Part shown: piece by piece, positions 32,826 to 41,004 of the stretch
Numbering within the stretch: position 1 is the first letter of the stretch
How the letters are laid out: every line of letters begins with the position of its first letter
NCBI GenBank assembly: GCA_902478365.1
Contig: CABSKX010000001.1
Location: 1-64,000, forward strand
DNA: 64,000 nt
Origin: an uncultured Collinsella sp.
GTDB lineage: Bacteria > Actinomycetota > Coriobacteriia > Coriobacteriales > Coriobacteriaceae
Reading direction: 5' to 3'
The notes under the pieces: generated by a model
What the model was told of the DNA's origin: nothing
The model's database searches: none
Seen by the model: the letters and a program-made list of their open reading frames with translations, nothing else
Made by a program: the position numbers and the translations under genes

Positions 32826-33410
32826 ATGGACCTTCGCATCAAGAAAACCTACCGCGCCCTGTTCGATGCCTTTACCGAGCTTCTCGAGGAGCATCGGTTT
32901 GAGGACCTGACGGTCGCCATGCTGTGCGACCGGGCCATGATTCGCCGCACGACGTTCTACAAGCACTTTCGCGACAAGAACGATTACTTTGCCTTTTATA
33001 TCGATGAGCTCATGTCGGGCTTGCCGCAAAAAAAGCCCGATGAGGCCGGCGCAGTGTCTGCCGAGGACGTGCGCGCGCTTCGGCACGCGATTTTGGACGA
33101 TGCCATGGATTTGATTCTGGCGCACGAGCAGCTCATGGATAACATTTTGGCAAGCAGCATGTCGGGCATGTTGACCAACGTTATTTGCGACCGCATTGCC
33201 CGCTCCATCCGCGAGCGTGTGATGAACGTGCTTGCCGAGGACGCCCTGGCCCCCGTGTCACTCGAGACGACGTCTGAGTTTGTCGCCGGCGGTATTATTC
33301 GACTTTTCACGATATGGTGGGAATCGGGCCACGATCTTGAGCGTCGACCTGAGATAGCCGACGTGGTCGATGCGCTGTTTGAGCGGACCATGACACCGGT
33401 GAATCACTAA
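32826..33410 (+). CDS. TetR/AcrR-family transcriptional regulator
   Basis: A 194-residue regulator. The HTH is at residues ~25-50 (DLTVAMLCDRAMIRRTTFYKHF), preceded by KKTYRALFDAFTELLEE; the C-terminal part resembles the TetR_C_7/DhaS-type ligand domain. GAGGAGGG positions ATG 32826; an earlier in-frame start is less likely. It is divergent from lemA, with no drug-efflux gene adjacent, so its target is uncertain. The palindrome CACTAAAGTG spans its stop codon (33405-33414). Confidence 0.85.
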   Translation: MDLRIKKTYRALFDAFTELLEEHRFEDLTVAMLCDRAMIRRTTFYKHFRDKNDYFAFYIDELMSGLPQKKPDEAGAVSAEDVRALRHAILDDAMDLILAHEQLMDNILASSMSGMLTNVICDRIARSIRERVMNVLAEDALAPVSLETTSEFVAGGIIRLFTIWWESGHDLERRPEIADVVDALFERTMTPVNH

Positions 33411-33412
33411 AG

Positions 33413-33502
33413 TGGCGGAGAGAGGGGGATTCGAACCCCCGGAACGCTCTCGCGCTCAACGGTTTTCAAGACCGCCGCATTCAACCGCTCTGCCATCTCT
33501 CC
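33413..33502 (-). tRNA. tRNA-Ser (anticodon UGA)
   Basis: Read on the minus strand: acceptor GGAGAGA pairs with TCTCTCC, discriminator G and an encoded CCA; D-arm GCAGAGCGGTTGAATGC; anticodon arm with loop CTTGAAA, giving anticodon TGA; a long variable arm (GAGCGCGAGAGCGTT) typical of class II tRNAs; T-arm GGGGGTTCGAATCCCCC. It lies between the TetR and tadA genes, on the opposite strand to both. Confidence 0.97.
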
Positions 33503-33553
33503 GTGAGTCGTAATGATAGCATCGTTTTGAATTTGCAACAGGGAAGGCGAACG

Positions 33554-35335
33554 ATGACGATCACCGAAATCGACGAGAAGTTCATGCGCGAGGCGTTGGC
33601 GGAGGCGCGAGTCGCCGCGGCGGTGGGCGAGGTGCCCATCGGAGCCGTAGTGGTGCGCGACGGTGAGGTCGTCGCGAGGGCGCACAATCGGCGCGAACTC
33701 GACCAGGACCCTTCGGCTCATGCCGAGTTTGCGGCCGTGTGCGCCGCTGCCCAGGCGCTTGGCCGCTGGCGCCTTTTCGACTGTACGGTTTATGTGACGC
33801 TGGAACCCTGCTGCATGTGCGCGGGCCTTATGGTCAACGCGCGCGTGGGGCGCTGCGTGTATAGCGCGGCTGATGCCAAGGCCGGCGCGCTGGGTTCGCT
33901 GTATGACCTCAATGTCGATTCGCGCCTGAACCATCGGTTTAACGTGACGGCTGGGGTCCTGGCGGATGAATGCCGCGAGCTGCTGAGTAGCTATTTTGGC
34001 GGTCTGCGCAGAGCGGGCGGCGCTGATTGCGGTTGTGGGGCCGATCTTGAAGCACACGCCGCTCACGCCGTAGCGCTTGCGGGTGCCGGTGAGGATGCTG
34101 GCACGGCGGTTGACTTTGGTCCTGCGTGCCGCCGACCCCGCCGTGTGCTGTTGGCGATCGACTCCTTTAAGGGCAGCGTTTCGAGCGCGCAGGCGGAGGC
34201 GGCGGTTGCCGAAGGCATGCGCCGTGTGTGGCCCGATGCCGAGGTGCGCGCGTTGCCGCTGGCGGATGGCGGCGAGGGAACGCTCGATACCGTTGCCGCC
34301 TGCGGTGGCGAGCTTGTGGCCTGCGAGGTTGCAGGCCCCTTTGGCGAGCGTGTGCCTGCCCGGATGTTAGTGGACGGCGAGCACGAGTCGGTTGTTATTG
34401 AGATGGCCGAAGCAGCAGGCATCGGGTACTCACCTTGCACGGAATCGGCGGCGCTGGCTGCTACAACCTATGGCGTGGGCGAGCTGATGCTCCGTGCAGC
34501 TCGTGTCGGGGTAAAGACTATCTATATTGGCTTGGGCGGCAGTGCCACCAACGACGGTGGCGCCGGCATGCTGCAGGCGCTGGGCGCGCGTGTGGTCGAT
34601 GATCAGGGCTGCGATGTCGCCCCCGGTCTTGCGGGCCTTGAACACGTGGCGAGCGTTGATTTGGAGCCGGCGCTGCAGGCTTTGGATGGCGCTCGCATCG
34701 TTGTGCTTTCCGATGTCGAGAATCCGCTCGTGGGGCGTCGAGGCGCACTGGCGGTGTTTGGCGGGCAGAAGGGCCTGCCGGCGGATGATGTCGAGGCGCT
34801 GCGCAGATACGACGGCTGGATGGTCGGCTACGGTCGCCTGCTCGATGCGGCAATTTTCGAGGCGCGAGCCCAGGGGTTGTTGCGCACACCCGAGGGCGCA
34901 CGGACATTTGGCTCGGTGCTCGGCGTGCCCGGCGCGGGCGCTGCCGGTGGCTTGGGCGCCGCGTTGCTGGCGCTCGGTGCGGAGCTGCGCTCGGGCGTGG
35001 AGACGGTGCTCGATCTCGTGGGGTTTGACGAGCGCGTGCGCGATGTCGACCTGGTCATAACAGGCGAGGGCAATATGGACGAGCAGTCCGCCGCCGGTAA
35101 GGCGCCGGTGGGTGTGGCTCGCCGCGCCAGGCGATATGGCAAGCCGGTGGTCGCCGTCGTGGGCGGCCGTGCTGACAACCTGAACGCGGTATATGAGCAA
35201 GGTATCGACTTGGTACTGCCGATCTGCCGCAAGCCCATGCCTCTCGACCAGGCGCTCAATCCTCAAGAAGCCACAACCAACCTCATCTTCGCCGGTGAGT
35301 CAGCCGCCCAAGCCTACGACCTCGCTCGCCTCTAA
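33554..35335 (+). CDS. tadA: Fusion: tRNA adenosine deaminase (TadA) - glycerate kinase
   Basis: A 593-residue two-domain protein in one uninterrupted frame. Residues 1-~155 are TadA, which makes inosine at the wobble base of tRNA-Arg(ACG): zinc motif HAE at 56-58 with catalytic Glu58 and PCCMC at 85-89 (Cys86, Cys89). A ~40-residue Ala/Gly-rich linker follows. Residues ~197-593 are a GlxK/GarK-type glycerate kinase: VLLAIDSFKGSVSS, LPLADGGEGTLD, IGLGGSATNDGGAGML, GNMDEQSAAGKAPVGVA. It would phosphorylate glycerate. GGAAGG precedes ATG 33554. The two activities have no known link. It is followed by the SRP RNA, a common neighbour of tadA. Confidence 0.9.
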   Translation: MTITEIDEKFMREALAEARVAAAVGEVPIGAVVVRDGEVVARAHNRRELDQDPSAHAEFAAVCAAAQALGRWRLFDCTVYVTLEPCCMCAGLMVNARVGRCVYSAADAKAGALGSLYDLNVDSRLNHRFNVTAGVLADECRELLSSYFGGLRRAGGADCGCGADLEAHAAHAVALAGAGEDAGTAVDFGPACRRPRRVLLAIDSFKGSVSSAQAEAAVAEGMRRVWPDAEVRALPLADGGEGTLDTVAACGGELVACEVAGPFGERVPARMLVDGEHESVVIEMAEAAGIGYSPCTESAALAATTYGVGELMLRAARVGVKTIYIGLGGSATNDGGAGMLQALGARVVDDQGCDVAPGLAGLEHVASVDLEPALQALDGARIVVLSDVENPLVGRRGALAVFGGQKGLPADDVEALRRYDGWMVGYGRLLDAAIFEARAQGLLRTPEGARTFGSVLGVPGAGAAGGLGAALLALGAELRSGVETVLDLVGFDERVRDVDLVITGEGNMDEQSAAGKAPVGVARRARRYGKPVVAVVGGRADNLNAVYEQGIDLVLPICRKPMPLDQALNPQEATTNLIFAGESAAQAYDLARL

Positions 35336-35351
35336 AACCCATCCCCTCGAT

Positions 35352-35420
35352 AAGTTGCGGTGAAATACGGAGTGTTATTGCCTTTAAGGTGCCAATTCAG
35401 TCCGTATTCCACCGCAACTT
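35352..35420. repeat. ~68-bp palindrome (GTTGCGGTG type), copy 1
   Basis: AAGTTGCGGTGAAATACGGA (35352-35371) pairs with TCCGTATTCCACCGCAACTT (35401-35420) with one mismatch. A second copy is at 54170-54237 with the same arms and a different loop. It starts 17 nt after the tadA fusion stop and may terminate it. Confidence 0.85.
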
Positions 35421-35471
35421 CGAGAATGTCCATTCGAGGTTGGCTGCCTTGTGCCTTGGGTCGGACCGCCT

Positions 35472-35633
35472 GCCACGAAACGTGGCCATCTACTACGTTA
35501 AACCGGCCACCCTCGACCATTCCGGAATTTGCAAAAACAAAACCGCAGGTAGAAAGCTTGCCGATTTTCGAAAAAGCCGGCTATGGTTGACCCTTGCGGC
35601 CTAAACGTAGTAGATAGGTCCTTTTCGTGGCGC
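35472..35633. mobile_element. MITE-like element, copy A (162 bp)
   Basis: Ends are CCACGAAA.G.GGCCATCTACTACGTT and its inverted partner AACGTAGTAGATAGG...TTTCGTGG. The whole element matches the reverse complement of 61210-61373 along its length, including the inner ACCGCAGGTA and GCTTGCCGATTTTCG. No coding capacity. Confidence 0.75.
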
Positions 35634-35650
35634 AGCGTCAGACCAGTCTT

Positions 35651-35719
35651 TTTGGGGCGGGGCTTATTTGACCACCTGTCGATCTGATTGCCCAAGTAGT
35701 CAAAAAGCCCCGTCCCAAA
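35651..35719. repeat. Inverted repeat before the SRP RNA promoter
   Basis: TTTGGGGCGGGGCTTATTTG (from 35651) pairs with the tract ending at 35719 (GTCAAAAAGCCCCGTCCCAAA), one base bulged, loop ~26 nt. Function unknown; it separates the MITE-like element from the ffs promoter. Confidence 0.6.
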
Positions 35720-35728
35720 TTAGCTACC

Positions 35729-35757
35729 TTGCCCCATCGGGCGGGAGCGGGTAATAT
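35729..35757 (+). promoter_or_regulatory. Promoter of SRP RNA gene
   Basis: TTGCCC at 35729-35734 and TAATAT at 35752-35757 are exactly 17 nt apart, placing the start point about 7 nt before the RNA stem. Confidence 0.65.
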
Positions 35758-35771
35758 ATATCGAGCGCCTA

Positions 35772-35876
35772 GCGCGTTCGATGGGTTCGGATGACGACAT
35801 GTTCCGAATCTGGTCAGGTCCGGAAGGAAGCAGCCATAAGGAGCCTCTGTCGGGCATCCGGATCCATCGAGTGCGC
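35772..35876 (+). ncRNA. ffs: Signal recognition particle RNA, small 4.5S type
   Basis: The universal SRP helix 8 motif is present: GGTCAGGTCCGGAAGGAAGC followed by AGCC, with GGAAGGAAGC tetraloop region. The ends GCGCGTTCGATGGGTTCGGATG and CATCCGGATCCATCGAGTGCGC pair to close the ~105-nt hairpin. It has no Alu domain. It binds Ffh to target membrane proteins. Confidence 0.95.
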
Positions 35877-36014
35877 AGGCGTTTTTTGGTGCCGCGGCTA
35901 CCCGCGAGTGCCGGCAGGGCGCTTGGTGTCTCGCTGGTCCTCGGCTTCGCCTGCGGGATCGCTCGACTACCAAGCGCCCTGCCGGCACCCGCGGGTAGCC
36001 GACCAAAACCGCCT
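35877..36014. repeat. Very long hairpin after SRP RNA
   Basis: Main arms 35896-35927 and 35969-36000 match at 31 of 32 positions, extended by AGGCG..TTTTGGT with ACCAAAACCGCCT. The 41-nt loop contains TCGCT, GGCTTCGCC and GGGATCGC, resembling the loop of the hairpin at 58631-58702. T-rich GTTTTTTGG in the left arm (35881-35889) may terminate the SRP RNA. The next ~195 nt up to the exporter gene show only a possible promoter. Confidence 0.75.
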
Positions 36015-36212
36015 GAAGGGTCACATTTATCTGATAATTGAATCCCCGGCGTTATGCCGCTCGCTGGCGTTGCCAAAACATCGGCTGCTACGTGCCTTGG
36101 GCGCTAGTGACCGTTGCCCTTACATCTGTAACGAGTTGCTTACGCATCTCCAGGGTTCTCCGTACTATCATGAATCAGATTGAATTGAGATGATGATAGG
36201 GAGCGCCTTTTT

Positions 36213-38069
36213 ATGATTGAGCTGCTCAGGCGTTTTGGTGGTAAATTTCGCCGGTATATGGTGATTGGCCCTGCGTGCAAGTTGATTGAAGTGATCTTTG
36301 ACCTGCTGACGCCGCTGGTGATTGCCCAGATGATCGATAAGGGCATCGGCGCACACAATGTGAACGCTGTCGTCCACTACGGCATGGTACTTGCCGCCAT
36401 GGCCGTGATCGGCATCTCGTTTACGCTCGTCTGCCAAAAGATGGCGGCGCTCACCTCGCAGGGTATGGGTACCGACATTCGCGGCGCACTCTACCAGCAC
36501 ATCAACAAGCTGAGCTATGCTGAGCTCGATCGCTTTGGCACGCCGTCGCTCATCACGCGCATTACCAACGACGTCAACCAGGTGCAGCTTGCCGTGGCGC
36601 TGGGCGTGCGTATGCTCATCCGCTGGCCCTTCTTGGCGGTGGGTTCCATGGTTGCGGCCCTTGCCATCGACCTTAAGCTCGGCATGATCTTTTTGATTTG
36701 CACGCCCGCCATCGGCCTGGTGTTTTGGCTTGTCATGGCGCGCTGCATCCCGTACTACAAGCAGCTGCAGGCAAAGCTCGATCGCATCGCGCTTATTTGC
36801 CGCGAGGGACTTTCGGGCGCCCGCGTGGTCCGGGCGTTTGTGCGCGAGGGTCACGAGCGCGAGCGCTTTGCCCAGGCGGCCGATGACCAGGCGCGTGTCG
36901 CGATCGCGGTGGGCAAGCTCTCGTCGATCCTCAACCCCGTCACGTTTTTGGTGATGAACCTGGGCGTGTGCGCCATCCTGTGGGTGGGCGGCATTCAGGT
37001 CAACGTGGGCGAGCTCACGCAGGGCCAGGTCATGGCGTTCGTCAACTACATGACGCAGACCCTGACCTCCATCGTGTATGTCGCCAACCTGGTCGTGGTC
37101 TTTACCAAGGCGAGCGCCAGTGCGTCGCGTCTCAACGAGGTGCTCAATTGCGTGCCGAGCATTACCGACGAGGGCAATCAGCCGGTCGCACTGCCCGAGC
37201 CGAGCGAACTGGCGGGTGGCGCTGTTTCGGTCCCGGCGCTGAGCTTTGACCATGCGAGTTTTTCGTTTGGCGCGGGCGCGGCAAATGCCGTGAGCGATGT
37301 GACGCTGGAGCTGCCGCTGGGCAAAACGCTTGGCATTATCGGCGGCACGGGCAGCGGTAAGTCGACGCTCGTCTCGCTTATCCCGCGCCTGTACGATGCG
37401 AGCACTGGCAGCGTGAGCGTGATGGGCGCCGACGTGCGCACCTGGCCGCTCGATCAGCTGCGCCACGTGGTCGCGACCGTTCCGCAGCGCGCGTCGCTCG
37501 TGAGCGGCACGATCCGCAGCAACCTAACCTGGCGCGACGAGTCGGCGACCGACGAGGAGCTTTGGGCGGCGCTCGATATGGCGCAGGCCAGCGAGTTCGT
37601 GCACAACAAGCCCCAGGGCCTCGACGCCCCGGTCGAGGCGGGCGGCAAGAACTTCAGCGGCGGACAACGTCAGCGCCTGACCATCGCACGTGCCCTGGTG
37701 GGCGCTCCGCAGGTCCTAATCATGGATGACTCCGCCTCGGCGCTCGACTTTAAGACCGACGCGGCGCTTCGCCATGCCATCCGCGAGCGCAGCGTGCGTG
37801 GTGCCGCCGAGGGTGGGCTCCCGCTGACCACGGTGATCGTAAGCCAGCGCGTCTCGACCGTGCGCGACGCCGACATGATCTGCGTGCTCGACCACGGCTC
37901 GGTTGCGGGCCTGGGCACGCATGACGAGCTGTATGCAAGCTGCCAGCTCTATCGCGAGATTTGCCAGTCGCAGCTGCGCCGCGAGGAGCTCGAGGGTCAG
38001 CAGGGGAGCACGGCGCCCGCGTCCGCACCGATCGCCCCGGCATCCGTCTGCGCAAAGGAGGGCTGCTAA
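36213..38069 (+). CDS. ABC exporter half-transporter with degenerate ATP site (second pair)
   Basis: A 618-residue six-helix membrane domain plus nucleotide-binding domain. Walker A GGTGSGKST and signature FSGGQRQR are normal, but Walker B reads VLIMDDSASALD, with Asp for the catalytic Glu. An extra ~35-residue Ala/Ser/Pro-rich tail ends the protein. It forms a heterodimer with the next gene, in the same order (degenerate first) as the pair at 24732. GGGAG precedes the ATG. No regulator is adjacent; substrate unknown, multidrug or peptide likely. Confidence 0.9.
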   Translation: MIELLRRFGGKFRRYMVIGPACKLIEVIFDLLTPLVIAQMIDKGIGAHNVNAVVHYGMVLAAMAVIGISFTLVCQKMAALTSQGMGTDIRGALYQHINKLSYAELDRFGTPSLITRITNDVNQVQLAVALGVRMLIRWPFLAVGSMVAALAIDLKLGMIFLICTPAIGLVFWLVMARCIPYYKQLQAKLDRIALICREGLSGARVVRAFVREGHERERFAQAADDQARVAIAVGKLSSILNPVTFLVMNLGVCAILWVGGIQVNVGELTQGQVMAFVNYMTQTLTSIVYVANLVVVFTKASASASRLNEVLNCVPSITDEGNQPVALPEPSELAGGAVSVPALSFDHASFSFGAGAANAVSDVTLELPLGKTLGIIGGTGSGKSTLVSLIPRLYDASTGSVSVMGADVRTWPLDQLRHVVATVPQRASLVSGTIRSNLTWRDESATDEELWAALDMAQASEFVHNKPQGLDAPVEAGGKNFSGGQRQRLTIARALVGAPQVLIMDDSASALDFKTDAALRHAIRERSVRGAAEGGLPLTTVIVSQRVSTVRDADMICVLDHGSVAGLGTHDELYASCQLYREICQSQLRREELEGQQGSTAPASAPIAPASVCAKEGC

Positions 38070-39929
38070 ATGAATCCGTATACTTCTTCCGGTTCGGTCG
38101 CCACGATGACGGCCAACGTGTCCGGCAACGATAACCTCAACGACTTGGGTGACGGCCCGCGTCAGCCCGGCGACCCCGAGCGCTACCCCGTGGGCGCGGT
38201 GACTCGCCGCCTGCTGGGCTACGTCCGTCCGCATCGCATTTCATTTACGGCATCGTTTGTGAGCGCCGCCATCTCGGTGATCTTGCAGCTCTATACGCCC
38301 ATCCTCATCGGCGAGGGCATCGACCTCATCGTTGCCGCCGGGCAGGTGGACTTCGGGTCGCTGCTGCCGCTCGTTACCAAGCTCGCGATTGTCGTGGTGG
38401 GCGCGGCGGCCTTCCAGTGGCTGCAGGGCTACTGCGTCAACCGTCTGTCCTACGAGACGGTGCGCGACATGCGCGTGGAGGCGAGCGACAAGCTCGGCCG
38501 CATGCCGCTCAGCTTTATCGACGGCCATGCCCACGGCGACCTCATGAGCCGCGTGGTCAACGACGTCGATCAGGTGGGTGACGGCCTGCTGCAGGGCTTT
38601 ACGCAGCTCTTTACCGGCGTCATCACCATCGTGGGCACGCTCGCGTTTATGCTCTCCATCAACCTGACCATGACGCTCGTTGTGGTGCTCGTCACGCCGC
38701 TTTCCATCTTTGCGGCCGGTGCTATCGCCAAGCTTTCCAATAAGAGCTTCACTGCTCAACAGCGCATCCAGGGCCAACTCGGCGGTCATATCGAGGAGTA
38801 TGTGGGTGAGCAAAAGCTCGTGGACGCCTTCGCCTACGGCCTGCACGCTCAACAGCGCTTCGATGTCCTCAACGCCGAGCTCTATACGGCGGGCGAGCGC
38901 GCGCAGTTTATGGGTTCGCTTTCTAACCCCGGTACGCGCTTCATCAATAACATCATCTACGCCGTGGTCGCCGTGATTGGCTGCGCGGGCGTGATCACGG
39001 GCGTACCTGCGGCGCTCACGGTGGGCGGCGTGCAAATCTTTCTGTCCTATGCTAACCAGTACACCAAGCCATTCAACGAGGTCACCAACGTCATTACGCA
39101 AATCCAGACGGCGTATGCCTCGGCGCGCCGCATGTTCGCGTTGCTCGATGCACGCGAGCAGGAGCCCGACGCTGTGGATGCCATTGAGCTCGCCGCCCCG
39201 AAGGGCGAGGTTTCGTTTGAGCATGTGGACTTTAGCTATGTGCCCGACCGCAAGCTGCTGCAGGATATCTGCATCGAGGCCAAGCCCGGCATGCGTTTTG
39301 CCCTGGTCGGCCCCACGGGCTGCGGAAAGACAACGCTCGTCAATTTGCTGCTGCGGTTTTACGATATCGATGCCGGACGCATCATGGTCGATGGCCGGTC
39401 TTCGCGTGACTACACGCGCGCAAGCCTGCGCCGCGCCTTTGGCATGGTGCTGCAGGATACGTGGCTGTTCGAGGGCACGGTGGCGGACAACATCGCTTAC
39501 GGTTGCCCGGATGCCACGCGTGAACAGGTTATCGAAGCCGCCAAGCGCGCGCACGCGCACAAGTTTATCGTGCAGCTGCCAAGCGGCTACGATACGGTCA
39601 TCGGCGAGGACGGCGGCATGTTTAGCCAGGGTCAAAAACAGCTGCTGTGCATCGCGCGCGTCATGCTCACCGACCCGGCGATTCTGCTGCTGGACGAGGC
39701 GACGTCGAGCATCGATACCCGCACCGAGCTGCAGGTGCAGGCGGCATTCGACGAGCTTATGGCCGGCCGTACGAGCTTTGTGGTGGCGCATCGCCTGAGC
39801 ACCATCCGCAACGCCGACTGCATTCTGGTGATGCGCGACGGCGAGATTATCGAGCGCGGCACGCACGACGAGCTGCTAGCGACAGGCGGCTTCTACGCCG
39901 AACTCTACCGCAGCCAATTCGCCCAGTGA
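38070..39929 (+). CDS. ABC exporter half-transporter, catalytic subunit (second pair)
   Basis: A 619-residue partner with six transmembrane helices after a ~50-residue polar N-terminal tail. Nucleotide-binding motifs are complete: Walker A GPTGCGKTT, signature FSQGQKQLL, Walker B ILLLDEATSSID with Glu, and VAHRLSTI. Its ATG follows the stop of the first subunit without a gap and AGGAGG lies in the end of that gene, so the two are translationally coupled and probably made in equal amounts. Confidence 0.92.
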   Translation: MNPYTSSGSVATMTANVSGNDNLNDLGDGPRQPGDPERYPVGAVTRRLLGYVRPHRISFTASFVSAAISVILQLYTPILIGEGIDLIVAAGQVDFGSLLPLVTKLAIVVVGAAAFQWLQGYCVNRLSYETVRDMRVEASDKLGRMPLSFIDGHAHGDLMSRVVNDVDQVGDGLLQGFTQLFTGVITIVGTLAFMLSINLTMTLVVVLVTPLSIFAAGAIAKLSNKSFTAQQRIQGQLGGHIEEYVGEQKLVDAFAYGLHAQQRFDVLNAELYTAGERAQFMGSLSNPGTRFINNIIYAVVAVIGCAGVITGVPAALTVGGVQIFLSYANQYTKPFNEVTNVITQIQTAYASARRMFALLDAREQEPDAVDAIELAAPKGEVSFEHVDFSYVPDRKLLQDICIEAKPGMRFALVGPTGCGKTTLVNLLLRFYDIDAGRIMVDGRSSRDYTRASLRRAFGMVLQDTWLFEGTVADNIAYGCPDATREQVIEAAKRAHAHKFIVQLPSGYDTVIGEDGGMFSQGQKQLLCIARVMLTDPAILLLDEATSSIDTRTELQVQAAFDELMAGRTSFVVAHRLSTIRNADCILVMRDGEIIERGTHDELLATGGFYAELYRSQFAQ

Positions 39930-40004
39930 GCAAGCCCGTGGGGCAAATTAATCAGGTTTGTTTGTCCCATAGAGCGATCTTGTTATATAGCGTTCTACCA
40001 GCGC

Positions 40005-40089
40005 GTGAAACATTTTGACGATACTCCGTGACACAATTTGACGGCGTTTTGTGAAACAGTTTTTCGGACATTCGTGCAACGTTCTGCGG
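40005..40089 (+). promoter_or_regulatory. Four direct repeats with exact 23-bp period
   Basis: GTGAAACATTTTGACG (40005), GTGACACAATTTGACG (40028), GTGAAACAGTTTTTCG (40051) and the weaker GTGCAACGTTCTGCGG (40074) start exactly 23 nt apart. They are ~160-240 nt upstream of the flavodoxin gene in the 317-nt gap after the exporter operon. The rest of the gap shows nothing clear. Confidence 0.6.
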
Positions 40090-40246
40090 CGGTTTCAATC
40101 CGAAGTACATACTGTTCGAAATCTGTCCAAAGATGTCGTCTGCGTCGCCAATCGACAGACGGTGGTTTACATCTGTTACGTTAGTACTAAGATATTCATC
40201 TAATAAATTGCAATAGTGGCTTTAGTTTTGGGGGAAACGAGGCAAC

Positions 40247-40804
40247 GTGACTATGACGTGCTCTTTGGTGGTTAACAGCAAGAGCGGTAATACCAGGATG
40301 GTTTCGGGTGCGATCAAGCGCGCTCTGCAGGCTGCGGGCGTTGAGTTTGTCCACGCTGCGGCGTTGAGCGACGATGCGGACGCAGATCAGGTTGCGCTCG
40401 AGGCGCAGGGCGCCTGCGCGGCCGACACGGTGCTCGTCGGTTTTTGGTGCGACAAGGGTGCATGCACGCCTTCGGTCGCGGCGTTGCTCTCCGCCTTGCA
40501 CGGCAAGCGCGTCTTCTTGTTTGGCACCTGCGGTTTTGGCGCCGACCAGAGCTATTACCAGCAGATTATCGACCGCGTGACCTCCAATTTTGCCAACGAT
40601 GCCGAGCTTGCGGGCTGGGCGATGTGTCAGGGCAAGATGGGCCCCGCGGTCAAGCAGCGCTACGAGGCCATGCTCGAGCAAGATCCCGACAACGCGCGCT
40701 ATAAGATGCTGCTCGACAACTGGGTTGCCGCAAAGGACCATCCCACCAAGGAAGATCTGGATAACATGGCTGCAGCCGCCAAAAAGGCCGTGCTGGGGGA
40801 GTAG
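40247..40804 (+). CDS. Flavodoxin-family protein
   Basis: A 185-residue FMN-binding electron carrier of flavodoxin fold. The phosphate-binding loop is SLVVNSKSGNTRMVS at the N terminus; VLVGFWCDKGACTPS and FLFGTCGFGADQSYY line the flavin site. The C-terminal ~60 residues form a charged helical tail common in this subgroup, which in gut bacteria often partners with reductases of small molecules. Start could be GTG 40247 or ATG 40253. Monocistronic, followed by a family-1 nested hairpin. Confidence 0.85.
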   Translation: MTMTCSLVVNSKSGNTRMVSGAIKRALQAAGVEFVHAAALSDDADADQVALEAQGACAADTVLVGFWCDKGACTPSVAALLSALHGKRVFLFGTCGFGADQSYYQQIIDRVTSNFANDAELAGWAMCQGKMGPAVKQRYEAMLEQDPDNARYKMLLDNWVAAKDHPTKEDLDNMAAAAKKAVLGE

Positions 40805-40846
40805 CTCCCATCGCTGACGGCGGTCGGTCCATCTTTCTAAATGAAA

Positions 40847-40975
40847 CGTCCTCCCGGGCGTCGGGGCACGAAGTTCCCTGCTCTACAGTCCTGCGCAAGA
40901 CGAAGGCCACATTAAGTGGCCTTCTTTGCGTGCGGAACTCGCGATGAACTTCGTGCCCCGCCGTCCGGGAGGACG
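40847..40975. repeat. Nested-hairpin repeat, family 1, copy 2
   Basis: Arms 40847-40876 and 40946-40975 (30 nt) pair with two mismatches but share no sequence with the arms of copy 1. The core is the reverse complement of that of copy 1: GCTCTACAGTCCTGC, hairpin GAAGGCCAC-ATTAA-GTGGCCTTC, and GCGGAACTCGCGA. Inner stem GCGCAA/TTGCGT here replaces CACGA/TCGTG there, a compensatory change. Confidence 0.85.
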
Positions 40976-41004
40976 CCTCTTTATTGATGGGAGGCCTGAT
41001 AGGT

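Noticed and set aside
33405..33414. Exact CACTAAAGTG palindrome next to tRNA-Ser
   Set aside because: It spans the stop codon of the TetR gene and lies at the 3' end of the tRNA, not in a promoter; probably coincidence.
40005..40089. Plasmid or integrated-element origin (iterons)
   Set aside because: No replication initiator or partition gene nearby, and flanking genes are ordinary chromosomal genes; kept only as a possible regulatory array.
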